64,000 nt of DNA from Allobosea thiooxidans (GTDB lineage: Bacteria; Pseudomonadota; Alphaproteobacteria; Rhizobiales; Beijerinckiaceae): NCBI RefSeq assembly GCF_900168195.1, contig NZ_FUYX01000005.1, positions 358,373 to 422,372 of the forward strand, read 5' to 3'. The notes below the pieces were generated by a model. It searched no databases. It worked only from the letters and a program-made list of their open reading frames with translations, and had not been told where the DNA came from. The translations under genes were made by a program, and so were the position numbers. Every line of letters begins with the position of its first letter. The first letter of the stretch is position 1. Below are positions 9,106-19,631 of this stretch, piece after piece.

Positions 9106-10389
9106 ATGCATCATTTCGCCTATCGCGACGGCTCGCTCCATGCCGAGGGCGTCGATCTCCGCCGCATCGCGGCCGAGGTCGGTACGCCGGTCTATGTCTA
9201 TTCCACCGCGACGATCGAACGGCACTACAAGCTGTTCGCGGCGGCGATGAAGAAGGCCGCCGGCAAGGCGCATGTCTTCTATGCCATGAAGGCGAACGGC
9301 AATCTCGGCGTGCTGAAGACGCTGGGGGCGCTCGGCGCCGGCATCGACACGGTCTCCGAGGGCGAGGTGCGCAAGGCGCTCGCCGCCGGCATCCCGCCCG
9401 AGAAGATCGTGTTCTCGGGCGTCGGCAAGAGCGAGCAGGAGCTGCGCTTCGCGGTCGAGACCGGCATCTACCAGGTCAATATCGAGAGCGAGAGCGAGCT
9501 CGACCTGCTCTCCAAGGTCGCGTCTTCGCTCGGCAAGCGGCAGGAGGCGGTGTTCCGGGTCAATCCGGACATCGGCGCAGGCGGCCACGCCAAGATCACG
9601 ACCGGCTCCTCCGAGAACAAGTTCGGCGTCTCCTTCGAGGAGGTCGGCCGGCTCTATTCCCGCGCGGCCAACATGCCGGGCGTGCGGATCATGGGCCTTG
9701 CCGTCCATATCGGCAGCCAGATCCGCGAGATCGACGCCTTCGAGGCGGCCTATTCCAAGATGGTCGCGCTGGTCGGCGACCTGAAGGGCGAGGGGCACCG
9801 GGTCGACCGGCTCGATCTCGGCGGCGGGCTCGGCATCCCCTACGACATCCCCAAGACCTTCGATTACGGGCCGGGGCTGATCGAGGCCTATGCCGAGATG
9901 GTCGGCCGGGTGACGAAGGGGCTCGACGTCGAGCTCGGCTTCGAGCCGGGCCGCCTGATCGTCGGCAATGCCGGCCTGCTGCTGACGCGGGTGCTGCATC
10001 TCAATCCACGCCCGACCAAGCAGTTCCTCGTGGTCGACGCGGCGATGAACGACCTCGTCCGGCCGGCGATGTACGAGGCCTATCACGAGATCTGGCCGGT
10101 GGCGGAGCCGGCGATCGGCAGCCCCGAGATCGCCTATGACGTCGTCGGCCCGATCTGCGAATCGGGCGACACCTTCACCACGGGCCGCGCCCTGCCGCAG
10201 CTCAAGCAGAACGACCTCGTCGCCTTCATGACGGCGGGAGCCTATGGCGCCTCGATGTCCTCGACCTACAACCAGCGCCTTCTGGTCGCGGAGGTCATGG
10301 TCAAGGGTGACGATTATGCCGTGACGCGGCCGCGCCAGAGCTATGAAGAGCTGATCGGCACCGACCGGCTGCCCGGCTGGTTCGCCTGA
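9106..10389 (+). CDS. lysA: diaminopimelate decarboxylase
   Basis: A 427-residue PLP enzyme making lysine from meso-diaminopimelate. The PLP lysine is in FYAMKANGN (about residue 60), the glycine-rich loop is DLGGGLGIPY, and the catalytic cysteine segment is GPICESGDTF. Fold type III alanine-racemase-like barrel followed by the C-terminal beta domain; normal length. It follows the lptM gene by 92 bp in a gap holding a short inverted-repeat remnant. Confidence 0.97.
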   Translation: MHHFAYRDGSLHAEGVDLRRIAAEVGTPVYVYSTATIERHYKLFAAAMKKAAGKAHVFYAMKANGNLGVLKTLGALGAGIDTVSEGEVRKALAAGIPPEKIVFSGVGKSEQELRFAVETGIYQVNIESESELDLLSKVASSLGKRQEAVFRVNPDIGAGGHAKITTGSSENKFGVSFEEVGRLYSRAANMPGVRIMGLAVHIGSQIREIDAFEAAYSKMVALVGDLKGEGHRVDRLDLGGGLGIPYDIPKTFDYGPGLIEAYAEMVGRVTKGLDVELGFEPGRLIVGNAGLLLTRVLHLNPRPTKQFLVVDAAMNDLVRPAMYEAYHEIWPVAEPAIGSPEIAYDVVGPICESGDTFTTGRALPQLKQNDLVAFMTAGAYGASMSSTYNQRLLVAEVMVKGDDYAVTRPRQSYEELIGTDRLPGWFA

Positions 10390-10396
10390 GCCAGGC

Positions 10397-10489
10397 CGTC
10401 ATGCTCGCCCTTGTGGCGAGCATCCATGTCTTGATTGCTTCGCTTGATGCAGGAAGACGTGGGTGGCCGGGACAAGCCCGACCATGACG
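10397..10489. repeat. Family A palindromic repeat, copy 2
   Basis: Inverted orientation relative to copy 1: the GCTCGCC..GGCGAGC arm comes first and the GGTCGGG-type arm second. It begins 7 bp after the lysA stop. Confidence 0.85.
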
Positions 10490-10657
10490 AAGAGCTCCGC
10501 GAACAGGCTCCTGGACATGACGGCGTGTGCCTCCCGTTCACGAAAGGCGGAGCGTTGTGCGCCGCGGCGTCTTCGCGCTGGCAATGCCACATTCCCATGT
10601 TAGCCTGACCGGGTCAGGCAAGATCAGACAGGAATGGGGGCCGCCCGGAGCGATGGC

Positions 10658-13357
10658 ATGAGCGAGGCAGAGCGCCGCAAGGCGCCCGACACGATCGACG
10701 GCATCCGGCAGCGGCTCAGCCGTCTCGCGCTGGCCTCGCGCGCCTCGCTGGGCTGGGAGCGGCTCTGGCCGCGGCTCTGGCTGCCGCTCTCGGTCCTGTT
10801 CGCCTTTCTCGCGGTCTCCTGGTTCGGATTATGGACGCATCTGCCCTGGTATGGGCGGATTGCCGGCGTGCTGGCCTTCGCCGCTGCGCTCGCCGGCAGC
10901 CTCTGGCATGTCGCCCGGCTCGTCCTGCCGACGCATCGCGACGCGCTGAACCGGCTCGACCGATCCTTCGCGGGCGGGCATCGCCCGGCCTCGGCGCTGG
11001 AGGACAGCCTCGCCGTCGGTGCGGCCGACCCGGTGGCGCAGGCGCTCTGGAAGCTGCATGTCGAGCGTCAGAGCCGGCAGGTGGCTTCGCTGAAGGTTGC
11101 GCCGCCGCAGCCGCTCATGGCGGGGCGCGACCGGTTCGCGCTGCGCGCCGTGCCGCTGCTCGCCGCCATCACCGCCTTCTTCGTGGCAGGGCCCGAGACG
11201 ACGCAGCGCCTCTCGGCCGCCTTCGACTGGAAGGGACCGCCGAGCAGCGCGCCTTCGACCCGCATCGACGCCTGGATCGACCCCCCGGCCTATACCCGCC
11301 TGCCGCCGATCCTGATCGATTTCGCCAAGCTCGCGAGCCCTCATCTCAGCGCGCCGGAGAAATCGATCATCGTCGTGCGCATCGCCGGCAAGACCAATAT
11401 GGACGTCGCCACCACGGGACGGCTCGAACTGGTGAAGCCCGAGGACAAGGACGCGGAGGGCAAGGACGCCAAGGCCAAGGAGGCCGGGGCGGCCAAGCCG
11501 GCCGGGCCGCAGCAGGCGGTGCTGGAGAAGCGCTTCACGCTCGCCGGCAACGGCACGCTCAAGCTCACCGGCAGCGGCGCGCCCGGCACCACGCTCCAGC
11601 TCACGGCCATCGCCGACCAGCCGCCGACCATCGCCTTCGCCGAGCCGCCGAAGCCGGTCACCGGCGCACAGTCCGGCGGGCTCGGCATCGTCTACAAGTC
11701 CAAGGACGATTACGGCATCGCCTCGATCGAGGCGACCGTCACGCGTCCGGACGCCGGGGCGGGCGGGCGCTCGCTGGTCGAGCCGCCGAAGCAGAACCTC
11801 GCCGTGCCGCCACCCTCGGCGGCCGAGGAGGAGATGAAGAGCACCGTCGACTTCTCGGCCCATCCCTGGGCCGGCGCGAAGGTCCGCATGGTGCTGATCG
11901 CCAAGGACGAAGCCGGGCAGGAAGGCCGCAGCGAGCCGGTCGAGGTCGTGCTGCCGCAGCGCACCTTCACCAAGCCGATCGCCAAGGCGCTGGTCGAGCA
12001 GCGGCGCAAGCTCGTGATGAATGTCGACGACCGCTCCAAGGTCCAGCTCGCCATGGATGCGCTGATGATCGAGCCCGACCTCTTCATGAAGGAGACCGGC
12101 GTCTATCTCGGCATGCGGATGCTGACCGAGCGGCTGCGCAAGTCCGGCAGCGACGACGAGCTGCGCGAGGTCTCCGAGCTGATGTGGGCGATGGCGCTGC
12201 AGCTCGAGGACGGCGACATGTCCGATGCCGAGCGGGCGCTCCGGCAGGCGCAGGAGAACCTGCAGCAGGCGCTGGAGCGCGGCGCCTCCGAGGAGGAGGT
12301 CAAGAAGCTCACCGAAGAGATGCGCCGGGCCATGGACAATTTCATGCGCCAGCTGGCCGAGCAGATGATGCGCCAGCAGCAGAACGGCGAGCAGAACCAG
12401 GCGCAACTGCCGGAGAATTTCCGCACCGTGACGCCGCGGGACCTGCAGAACATGCTCGACCGCATCGAGGAGCTCTCGAAGCGCGGCGACATGGCCGAGG
12501 CGCAGCGCCTGATGGAAGAGCTCAACCGGATGCTCAACAACCTGCAGATGGCGCGCCCCGGCCAGCGCGATCCGCGCCAGAACCAGATGAACCAGGCGCT
12601 CGGCGACCTCGACCGGATGACGCGCGACCAGCAGAACCTGCGCGACGAGACCTATCAGGACGAGCAGCGCCGGACGCAGCAGGGGCAGCGCCCCGGGCGG
12701 CAGCAGGCGCGGCCGGGGCAGCGCGGCCAACAGGGGCAACAGGGCCAGCAGGGTCAGCGCGGCCGCCAGCCCGGCCAGCAGCCCGGCGAGCAGGGCGAGG
12801 ACGGCGAAGGCGGCGAGGGCATGCAGGGCCAGAACGGCCAGGGGCAGGGCCTGTCGCAGCGCCAGCAGGCCTTGCGCGAGCGACTGCAGGATCTGCAGCG
12901 GCGGATGCGCGGCATGGGCGCGCCGCAGAACGGCGAGCTCGGCGAGGCCGAGGACGCCATGCGCGAGGCCGAGGAGCAGCTCGGCCAGGGGCAGGGCGAG
13001 GGGGCGCTCGACGCGCAGGGGCGCGCGCTCGATGCGCTGCGCCGCGGCGGCCAGAACCTCGCCCAGCAGATGCAGGGCCAGCCCGGCGAGGGCGACGGCA
13101 CCGAAGGCGCCTATGGCGAGCCTGACGGGCGCCCGGCCGGCCGGCCCTCGGCGCAGCAGCGCGGCAGCGAGGACCCGCTCGGCCGGCCGCAGCGCCAGCG
13201 CGACTGGGCCGATGGCCGGGTCAAGGTGCCGGGCGCCGACGAGAGCGCGACGCAACGGGCGCGGCGCATCCTCGAAGAGCTGCGCAAGCGCCTCGGCGAC
13301 CCGCTGCGCCCGACCGAGGAACTCGACTATCTGGAGCGCCTGCTCAGGCGGAACTGA
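10658..13357 (+). CDS. TIGR02302 family (DUF4175) membrane protein
   Basis: A large (899 aa) protein of the alphaproteobacterial TIGR02302/DUF4175 family, function unknown. Two hydrophobic helices lie near residues 47-90, a third around 170-190; a long periplasm- or cytoplasm-facing region follows, then coiled-coil-like Gln/Glu/Met-rich helices (about residues 520-640) and an extreme Gln/Gly/Arg-rich tract (about 670-770, repeated GQQGQ and RPGQ units). I prefer ATG 10658 (GGAG 7 nt upstream) over ATG 10634, whose purine run is too close. It follows lysA at a distance of 268 bp. Confidence 0.88.
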   Translation: MSEAERRKAPDTIDGIRQRLSRLALASRASLGWERLWPRLWLPLSVLFAFLAVSWFGLWTHLPWYGRIAGVLAFAAALAGSLWHVARLVLPTHRDALNRLDRSFAGGHRPASALEDSLAVGAADPVAQALWKLHVERQSRQVASLKVAPPQPLMAGRDRFALRAVPLLAAITAFFVAGPETTQRLSAAFDWKGPPSSAPSTRIDAWIDPPAYTRLPPILIDFAKLASPHLSAPEKSIIVVRIAGKTNMDVATTGRLELVKPEDKDAEGKDAKAKEAGAAKPAGPQQAVLEKRFTLAGNGTLKLTGSGAPGTTLQLTAIADQPPTIAFAEPPKPVTGAQSGGLGIVYKSKDDYGIASIEATVTRPDAGAGGRSLVEPPKQNLAVPPPSAAEEEMKSTVDFSAHPWAGAKVRMVLIAKDEAGQEGRSEPVEVVLPQRTFTKPIAKALVEQRRKLVMNVDDRSKVQLAMDALMIEPDLFMKETGVYLGMRMLTERLRKSGSDDELREVSELMWAMALQLEDGDMSDAERALRQAQENLQQALERGASEEEVKKLTEEMRRAMDNFMRQLAEQMMRQQQNGEQNQAQLPENFRTVTPRDLQNMLDRIEELSKRGDMAEAQRLMEELNRMLNNLQMARPGQRDPRQNQMNQALGDLDRMTRDQQNLRDETYQDEQRRTQQGQRPGRQQARPGQRGQQGQQGQQGQRGRQPGQQPGEQGEDGEGGEGMQGQNGQGQGLSQRQQALRERLQDLQRRMRGMGAPQNGELGEAEDAMREAEEQLGQGQGEGALDAQGRALDALRRGGQNLAQQMQGQPGEGDGTEGAYGEPDGRPAGRPSAQQRGSEDPLGRPQRQRDWADGRVKVPGADESATQRARRILEELRKRLGDPLRPTEELDYLERLLRRN

Positions 13358-13370
13358 GCAGGCTGCGTGC

Positions 13371-13462
13371 CGTCATGCTCGCCCTTGTGGCGAGCAGCCA
13401 CGTCTTGAACGCGCCCTCGAGCGGCGAAGACGTGGATGGTCGGGGCAAGCCCGACCGTGGCG
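13371..13462. repeat. Family A palindromic repeat, copy 3
   Basis: Same orientation as copy 2. It lies between the convergent TIGR02302 and YddG-like genes, 13 bp after the former's stop. Confidence 0.85.
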
Positions 13463-13470
13463 ATGCGGGG

Positions 13471-14328
13471 TCAGCCCTTCCGCCCGCCGCCGCTCGCCAC
13501 CAGCGCGCCGACGACGATGAGCGCGCAGGAGGCGCCGAGCAGCCAGCTCGCCGGGGCGTAGCCGAAAAGCACGAGGATCAGCGTCGAGAGCACCGGCGCG
13601 GCATAGGAGGCGACGCCGAGCAAGGCGACGTCGCCATGCTTCATGCCGATATCCCAGACGACGAAGGCAAGCCCGATCGAGCCGAGGCCGAGGCCGAGCG
13701 CACCCGCCCATTCGACCGATGTCAGCGACCACAGGGTGGTCTCGAAGGCGAGGTGGAGCGCGAGCGCCGGCACGGCGCAGCCCAGCATCGTGATGCAGAG
13801 GCTTTCCGAGGGTACGTTGGCGAAGCGGCGCGACACCACCGAATAGCTCGCCCAGACGAAGGCGCCGAGCGCCGCCAGCCCATGCCCGAGTGCGAGGCCG
13901 CCGCCGGTCCCGAGCCCGCCGGAGACCAGCAGGCCCGTCGCGACGAGGCCGATCAGCGCCCCGACGAGATGGCGCGGCTTCAGCCCGGCGCCCGGCAGCA
14001 GCGCGGCGAAGAGCACGATCAGCAGCGGCCAGAGATAATGGATCAGGTTCGCCTCGGCCGGCGGGGCCGTCTTCACCGCGGCATAGTAGAGCGCGGTATC
14101 GCCGAAGGGCCCGTAGAGGCCGAGCGCGAAGGAGGCCGGCGTCGGCCGGATGCGCGAGAGATTGCCGCGCAGCGCCGTGATAGCGAGGATCAGGAGCCCG
14201 CCGATGATGAAGGTCATGGCGACGAGCTGGAAGGGCGGGACCCGCCCCGACATCGCCGTGAACAGGGCGAGGGTCGACCAGAGCAGGATCGCGCAGAAGC
14301 CGATGAGGGTCGCGGTGCGGGAGGTCAT
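13471..14328 (-). CDS. DMT superfamily transporter, YddG-like
   Basis: A 285-residue inner-membrane protein with about ten hydrophobic helices and two EamA-type halves. The N-terminus (LLWSTLALFTAMSG) and the HYLWPLLIVLFAALLPG segment resemble YddG, an exporter of aromatic amino acids; the substrate here is inferred only from that likeness. It converges with the TIGR02302 gene and diverges from the MFS gene at 14556. Confidence 0.85.
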   Translation of the reverse strand: MTSRTATLIGFCAILLWSTLALFTAMSGRVPPFQLVAMTFIIGGLLILAITALRGNLSRIRPTPASFALGLYGPFGDTALYYAAVKTAPPAEANLIHYLWPLLIVLFAALLPGAGLKPRHLVGALIGLVATGLLVSGGLGTGGGLALGHGLAALGAFVWASYSVVSRRFANVPSESLCITMLGCAVPALALHLAFETTLWSLTSVEWAGALGLGLGSIGLAFVVWDIGMKHGDVALLGVASYAAPVLSTLILVLFGYAPASWLLGASCALIVVGALVASGGGRKG

Positions 14329-14555
14329 GGAAAAACAGCCGGGTGGGAACGAGCGCGATAGCAGCTTTGCAGCCGCTTGCCGATCCCGTTCGCGACGCGT
14401 GCCGTCTGGTTATCGGGACGGCGCCGCCGGCGGCTTGTCCGGCGCACCGTGCTCGACCCGGGCGCGCTTGCTGCACCGCAGCTCGGCACCGACGCCATGG
14501 GCGCCATGCTCCGGGACCCGTTGACCGCGCGCGCGAGGCACATCATCCCTCTGGA

Positions 14556-15758
14556 ATGACCACGATCCCGCTGCAATCCGCCGCTCGCCGGCCTCTGATG
14601 CCGGTTCTGGCCGCGCTGAGCGTCGCGCATCTGCTGAACGACCTCGTCCAGTCGATGATCCCGGCACTCTACCCGCTGATCAAGGAAGCCTATCAGCTCG
14701 ACTTCGTGCAGATCGGCCTGATCACGCTCGCCTTCCAGGTGACGTCGTCGCTGCTGCAGCCGCTGCTCGGCTATGTCACCGACCGCCGGCCCTGGCCCTA
14801 TGCGATGGTCGCCGGCATGTGCGCGACGCTGTCGGGGCTGCTGCTGCTCTCCTTCGCCCACAGCTATGGGGTGGTGCTGATCGGCGCGGCCCTGATCGGC
14901 CTCGGCTCCGCCGTGTTCCATCCCGAGGCGACGCGGATGGCGCGCCATGCCGCCGCCGGCCGGCAGGGGCTGGCGCAGGGCGTCTTCCAGGTCGGCGGCC
15001 ATATCGGCTACGCCACCGGCCCGCTGCTGGCGGCGATGGTCGTGGTGCCGCGCGGCCAGGAGAGCCTGTCCTGGTTCTCCGGCGTCGTGCTGGTGGCGAT
15101 GCTGGTGATGGGCTGGCTCGGCTCGCGCTATTCGGCGCTGCGGCGCGACCAGAAGGCTTCCAGCGATCATGTCGAGGAGGTCGCGGATCACGGCCTGCCG
15201 CATGGGCGCGTGCTGCTGGCGATGAGCGTGCTGATCCTGCTGCTGATCTCGAAGAACGGCTATACCGCCGCCTTCACCTCCTATTACACCTTCTACCTGA
15301 TCGAGCGCTTCGGCGTGACGCTGCAGCTCTCCCAGATCATGCTGTTCCTCTATCTCGTCGTCGGCGCGGCCGGCGTCATCATCGGCGGCATGATCGGGGA
15401 CCGCATCGGCCGCGACCGGGTGATCTGGCTGTCGATCCTGGGCTCGCTGCCCTTCGCGCTGATGCTGCCCTATGCCGATCTGTTCTGGACCGGCGTGCTC
15501 AGCGTCGTCATCAGCTTCGTCATGGCGAGCGCCTTCTCGGCGATCCTGATCTACGCGATCGACCTCGTGCCGCACCGCGTCGGGCTGGTCGGCGGGCTGT
15601 TCTACGGCCTGTCCTTCGGTCTCGGCGGCATCGCGGCGGCCGGCATCGGCGCGCTCGCGGACCAGATCGGCATCATCCAGGTCTTCAAGATCTGCGCCTG
15701 GCTGCCGGCCGTCGGCCTGCTGACCTTCCTGTTGCCGCGCGGCAAGCGGCATGGCTGA
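14556..15758 (+). CDS. MFS transporter, fosmidomycin-resistance (Fsr) like
   Basis: A 400-residue, 12-helix major facilitator. The N-terminal SVAHLLNDLVQSMIPALYP segment and the loop GSAVFHPEATRMAR are characteristic of the Fsr subgroup of drug exporters. The ATG at 14556 matches the usual start (short cytosolic tail, then first helix); upstream in-frame codons give Arg/Pro-rich sequence unlike the family. No strong Shine-Dalgarno is visible. The natural substrate is unknown. Confidence 0.88.
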   Translation: MTTIPLQSAARRPLMPVLAALSVAHLLNDLVQSMIPALYPLIKEAYQLDFVQIGLITLAFQVTSSLLQPLLGYVTDRRPWPYAMVAGMCATLSGLLLLSFAHSYGVVLIGAALIGLGSAVFHPEATRMARHAAAGRQGLAQGVFQVGGHIGYATGPLLAAMVVVPRGQESLSWFSGVVLVAMLVMGWLGSRYSALRRDQKASSDHVEEVADHGLPHGRVLLAMSVLILLLISKNGYTAAFTSYYTFYLIERFGVTLQLSQIMLFLYLVVGAAGVIIGGMIGDRIGRDRVIWLSILGSLPFALMLPYADLFWTGVLSVVISFVMASAFSAILIYAIDLVPHRVGLVGGLFYGLSFGLGGIAAAGIGALADQIGIIQVFKICAWLPAVGLLTFLLPRGKRHG

Positions 15759-15889
15759 GCCGGTAGCGCGCGCCTGAGATCGCAGGGCCGCCGGCCTTCC
15801 GGCGGCCCTGACGCATTGAGCCCACATTCGGTCGCTAGCGCTGGGGTTTTCGGGCCGGACGCTGACGGCCGCTGCCGCAGGGATGGCCG

Positions 15890-17128
15890 ATGCTGGTACA
15901 GATCGGAACATTGATCGCCGCGACGAGTCTGGTTCAGCTCGCGAACGGCTTCTTCAACACCTTCCTGTCCCTGCGCCTGACGCTCGAGGATTTCGGCGCC
16001 GCCGCGACGGGCATCGTGCTCAGCGCCTATTTCGTCGGCTTCACCATCGGTGCGGTGTGGAGCGGCAGCGTGATCCAGCGCATCGGCCATATCAGGGCCT
16101 ATACCGCCTTTGCCGGGCTGGTGGTGATCGCGACGGCGCTGATGCCGCTCTGGAGCTCGGCACTGGTCTGGGCGGCCTGCCGGGTGGTGATCGGCGTCGG
16201 CTGCGTCGGGCTGTTCGTCACCACGGAGAGCTGGCTCAACGCCAAGGCGGTGCCGGACCAGCGCGGCCGCGTCTTCTCGACCTATATGGTCGGCACCTTC
16301 CTGGCGCTGGCCATCGGCCAGCTCGCCATCGTCGGCCTCTCCATCCATTCGGCCGGAGCCTTCCAGGTCATCATCGCGCTGTTCGCGCTGGCGCTGGTGA
16401 TGGTCAGCACGACGCGGGCCGAGGCGCCGGGCCTCGCGCCGGAGGCGGAGCTGCGTTACGGCGAGCTGACGCGCCAGGCGCCGATCTCGGTGATCGGCTG
16501 CGTCGTCAGCGGCGTGATCACCAGCGCCTTCTATGCGCTGGTTCCGGCCTGGATGCTGAGCAATGGCGCTCCGCAGCAGACGATCGCGCTGTTCATGCTG
16601 GTCGCGGTGCTCGGCGGCCTGGCGCTGCAGGTGCCGGTCGGCCGCCTGTCGGATCGCAACGACCGCCGCCTGGTGCTGGCGGCGCTGGCGGTGGCCTATG
16701 CCGCGGTCGTCGTGCTGCTGCTGGCGATGCCGCGCTCGCTGGCCGCCGTCCTGCCGGTGGCGGCGCTGCTCGGCGGCTTCATGTCGACGCTCTACCCGGT
16801 CTGCGTCGCCCATGCGCTGGACCGGATGCCGGCCGACCGGGTGGTGGCGGTGAGCGGGCGGCTGATCCTGGTCAGCGGCTTCGGCTCGGCGCTCGGCCCG
16901 CTGGTCGGCGCCTGGATCATGGCGCACTTCGACATCGACGGCCTGCTCTACTTCATGGCCGCGATCGCCCTGATGCTGGCAGCGGTGGCGGGCATGCGCG
17001 TCCGGATGCGGGAGGCGCCGCCCAAGGTCGAGCGGCCCTTCGAGGTCATCGACCCGCTCAACCCGACGATCTCGCAGGAGCCCGCGGCGACGGAGGCCGA
17101 CGGCACGCCGCGGCCCGCCGTCGCCTGA
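15890..17128 (+). CDS. MFS transporter, YcaD-like
   Basis: A 412-residue, 12-helix MFS protein. The LSAYFVGFTIGA segment, the TESWLNAK loop between helices 4 and 5 and the GRLSDRNDRR motif between helices 8 and 9 recall the YcaD group. The Pro-rich cytosolic tail (last ~40 residues) is not needed for transport. Substrate unknown. Gene order with the Fsr-like MFS suggests two unrelated exporters in tandem, 131 bp apart. Confidence 0.85.
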   Translation: MLVQIGTLIAATSLVQLANGFFNTFLSLRLTLEDFGAAATGIVLSAYFVGFTIGAVWSGSVIQRIGHIRAYTAFAGLVVIATALMPLWSSALVWAACRVVIGVGCVGLFVTTESWLNAKAVPDQRGRVFSTYMVGTFLALAIGQLAIVGLSIHSAGAFQVIIALFALALVMVSTTRAEAPGLAPEAELRYGELTRQAPISVIGCVVSGVITSAFYALVPAWMLSNGAPQQTIALFMLVAVLGGLALQVPVGRLSDRNDRRLVLAALAVAYAAVVVLLLAMPRSLAAVLPVAALLGGFMSTLYPVCVAHALDRMPADRVVAVSGRLILVSGFGSALGPLVGAWIMAHFDIDGLLYFMAAIALMLAAVAGMRVRMREAPPKVERPFEVIDPLNPTISQEPAATEADGTPRPAVA

Positions 17129-17151
17129 GCGGGATACCGGGTCGTCGCCCG

Positions 17152-17874
17152 TCAGGCCATGTACTGGCCGCCATTGATGGCGAAGGTCGCGCCGGTGGCG
17201 AAGGCGCCGTGCTCGGAGGCGAGCCAGGCGACCATCTGGGCGATCTCCTCGGGCTTGCCGAGGCGCCCGGCCGGGATGCCCGCCACGACGCGCTGCAGCG
17301 CCGCCTCGGGCATGGCGGCGACCATGTCGGTGCCGATATAGCCGGGCGTGATCGCGTTGACGGTGATGCCCTTGTTGGCGTTCTCCTGCGCCAGCGCCTT
17401 GACGAAGCCGATGTCGCCCGCCTTGGCGGCGGAATAGTTGACCTGGCCCATCTGGCCCTTCGAGCCGTTGATCGAGGAGATCACGATGATGCGGCCGAAA
17501 TTCCGGGCCCGCATCCCCTCGATGACCGGGCGGGTCATGTTGAACAGCGAATCGAGATTGGTGCGGATCACCGCCGACCACTGGTCCTTGGTCATCTTGT
17601 GGAAGAAGCCGTCACGGGTGATGCCGGCATTGTTGACCAGGATATCGACCGGGCCGTTCTCGGCCTCGACCTGGGCGATGCCGGCGGCGCAGGCATCGTG
17701 ATCGCCGACGTCCCATTTGTAGACCGGGATGCCGGTCTCGGCCTTGAACTTGGCGGCGGCCTCGTCATTGCCGGCATAGTTGGCGGCGACCTTGTACCCG
17801 GCCTCCTGCAGGGTCTTGCAGATCGCCGCGCCGATGCCGCGCGTGCCCCCCGTCACCAACGCCACCTTCGTCAT
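17152..17874 (-). CDS. phaB: acetoacetyl-CoA reductase
   Basis: A 240-residue short-chain dehydrogenase/reductase that makes (R)-3-hydroxybutyryl-CoA from acetoacetyl-CoA with NADPH, step two of PHB synthesis. Visible are the nucleotide motif TGGTRGIG (residues 8-15), NNAG, the catalytic Ser in VISSINGSKGQ and YSAAKAG (Tyr, Lys). Two in-frame ATGs exist (17880 and 17874); the GAGGGAG is almost fused to the first and 8 nt from the second, and MTKVALVTGG is the common start, so I use 17874. It is last in a phaA-DUF1737-phaB run. Confidence 0.95.
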   Translation of the reverse strand: MTKVALVTGGTRGIGAAICKTLQEAGYKVAANYAGNDEAAAKFKAETGIPVYKWDVGDHDACAAGIAQVEAENGPVDILVNNAGITRDGFFHKMTKDQWSAVIRTNLDSLFNMTRPVIEGMRARNFGRIIVISSINGSKGQMGQVNYSAAKAGDIGFVKALAQENANKGITVNAITPGYIGTDMVAAMPEAALQRVVAGIPAGRLGKPEEIAQMVAWLASEHGAFATGATFAINGGQYMA

Positions 17875-17917
17875 AGCCATTCTCCCTCTTGGTGAAGTCC
17901 TCTGCGGCTTGCCGCCG

Positions 17918-18133
17918 TCATTGTTCGGATAGTTTCAACTCGGGTGAGTAGGGTTCGTCCACGTCCTTGATGATGGCCTGGCCGCAGATCACGCGGCCCT
18001 GGCTTGCGTCGAAGGTCAGCGTCGGCTGGCCGTAGAGCGACCAGCCGCGGCTCAAGGCCTCGCTGACCCGATGACAGAAGGATGCGTCATCGGGGCCCGT
18101 GAGATAGCGATAGAGCGTCGTGCGCTTCGCCAT
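17918..18133 (-). CDS. DUF1737 domain-containing protein
   Basis: A 71-residue protein made of one DUF1737 domain (YRYLTGPDDASFCHRVSEAL, then GRVICGQAI and a C-terminal YSPELKLSEQ). Its function is unknown. It sits 13 bp after phaA and 43 bp before phaB, so it is very likely co-transcribed with the PHB enzymes. DUF1737 proteins are small and cytosolic with no catalytic motif that I can see. Confidence 0.9.
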   Translation of the reverse strand: MAKRTTLYRYLTGPDDASFCHRVSEALSRGWSLYGQPTLTFDASQGRVICGQAIIKDVDEPYSPELKLSEQ

Positions 18134-18146
18134 CGGCAGCCGCTTC

Positions 18147-19325
<1,179 letters not shown>

Positions 19326-19631
19326 GAGAGTGTCCTCGCTTTGTCGTTCATGCTGCGCCGCTCCCGCCGGCCCAGCCGTTCACAACCACCTTCGAAGCCT
19401 GCTGCGACGCCGTCAAGACGGGCGAAGGGCCAAATCGGAAGGGAGGCTCGCCGCGCGGCTGTGGATAAGGCCGAAAGCCGAGGCCGACGTCTCACTTCCG
19501 ACAGATTTTTGCAGCGCCCGCTCAAAGAGCTTGCGGTGCAGCACCGACAGGCTATCGTCGGTGCAGGGAGACCGCTCCGCCGAGCACGCCGGGAACACCA
19601 GTGGCCGCGGATCAACGTCAAGCAGGATCTG
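19326..19631. other. divergent phaA/phaR intergenic region
   Basis: 306 bp between two divergent PHB genes; no convincing ORF. It should hold the promoters of both. TTGCGGTGCAG at 19531-19541 resembles a TGC-N3-GCA site. The rest shows no hairpin or repeat that I can define. Confidence 0.6.
19531..19541. promoter_or_regulatory. candidate PhaR-type TGC-N3-GCA site
   Basis: TTGCGGTGCAG fits the CTGC-N3-GCAG pattern reported, as I recall it, for PhaR in Paracoccus, with one mismatch. It lies about 90 bp before phaR, where autoregulation would be expected. A single short site in GC-rich DNA is weak evidence. Confidence 0.3.

Noticed and set aside
15602..17581. A 659-codon minus-strand frame across the MFS gene and part of phaB
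   Set aside because: Low-complexity Asp/His/Arg-rich translation, crosses two real genes on both strands and has no homology that I recognise.
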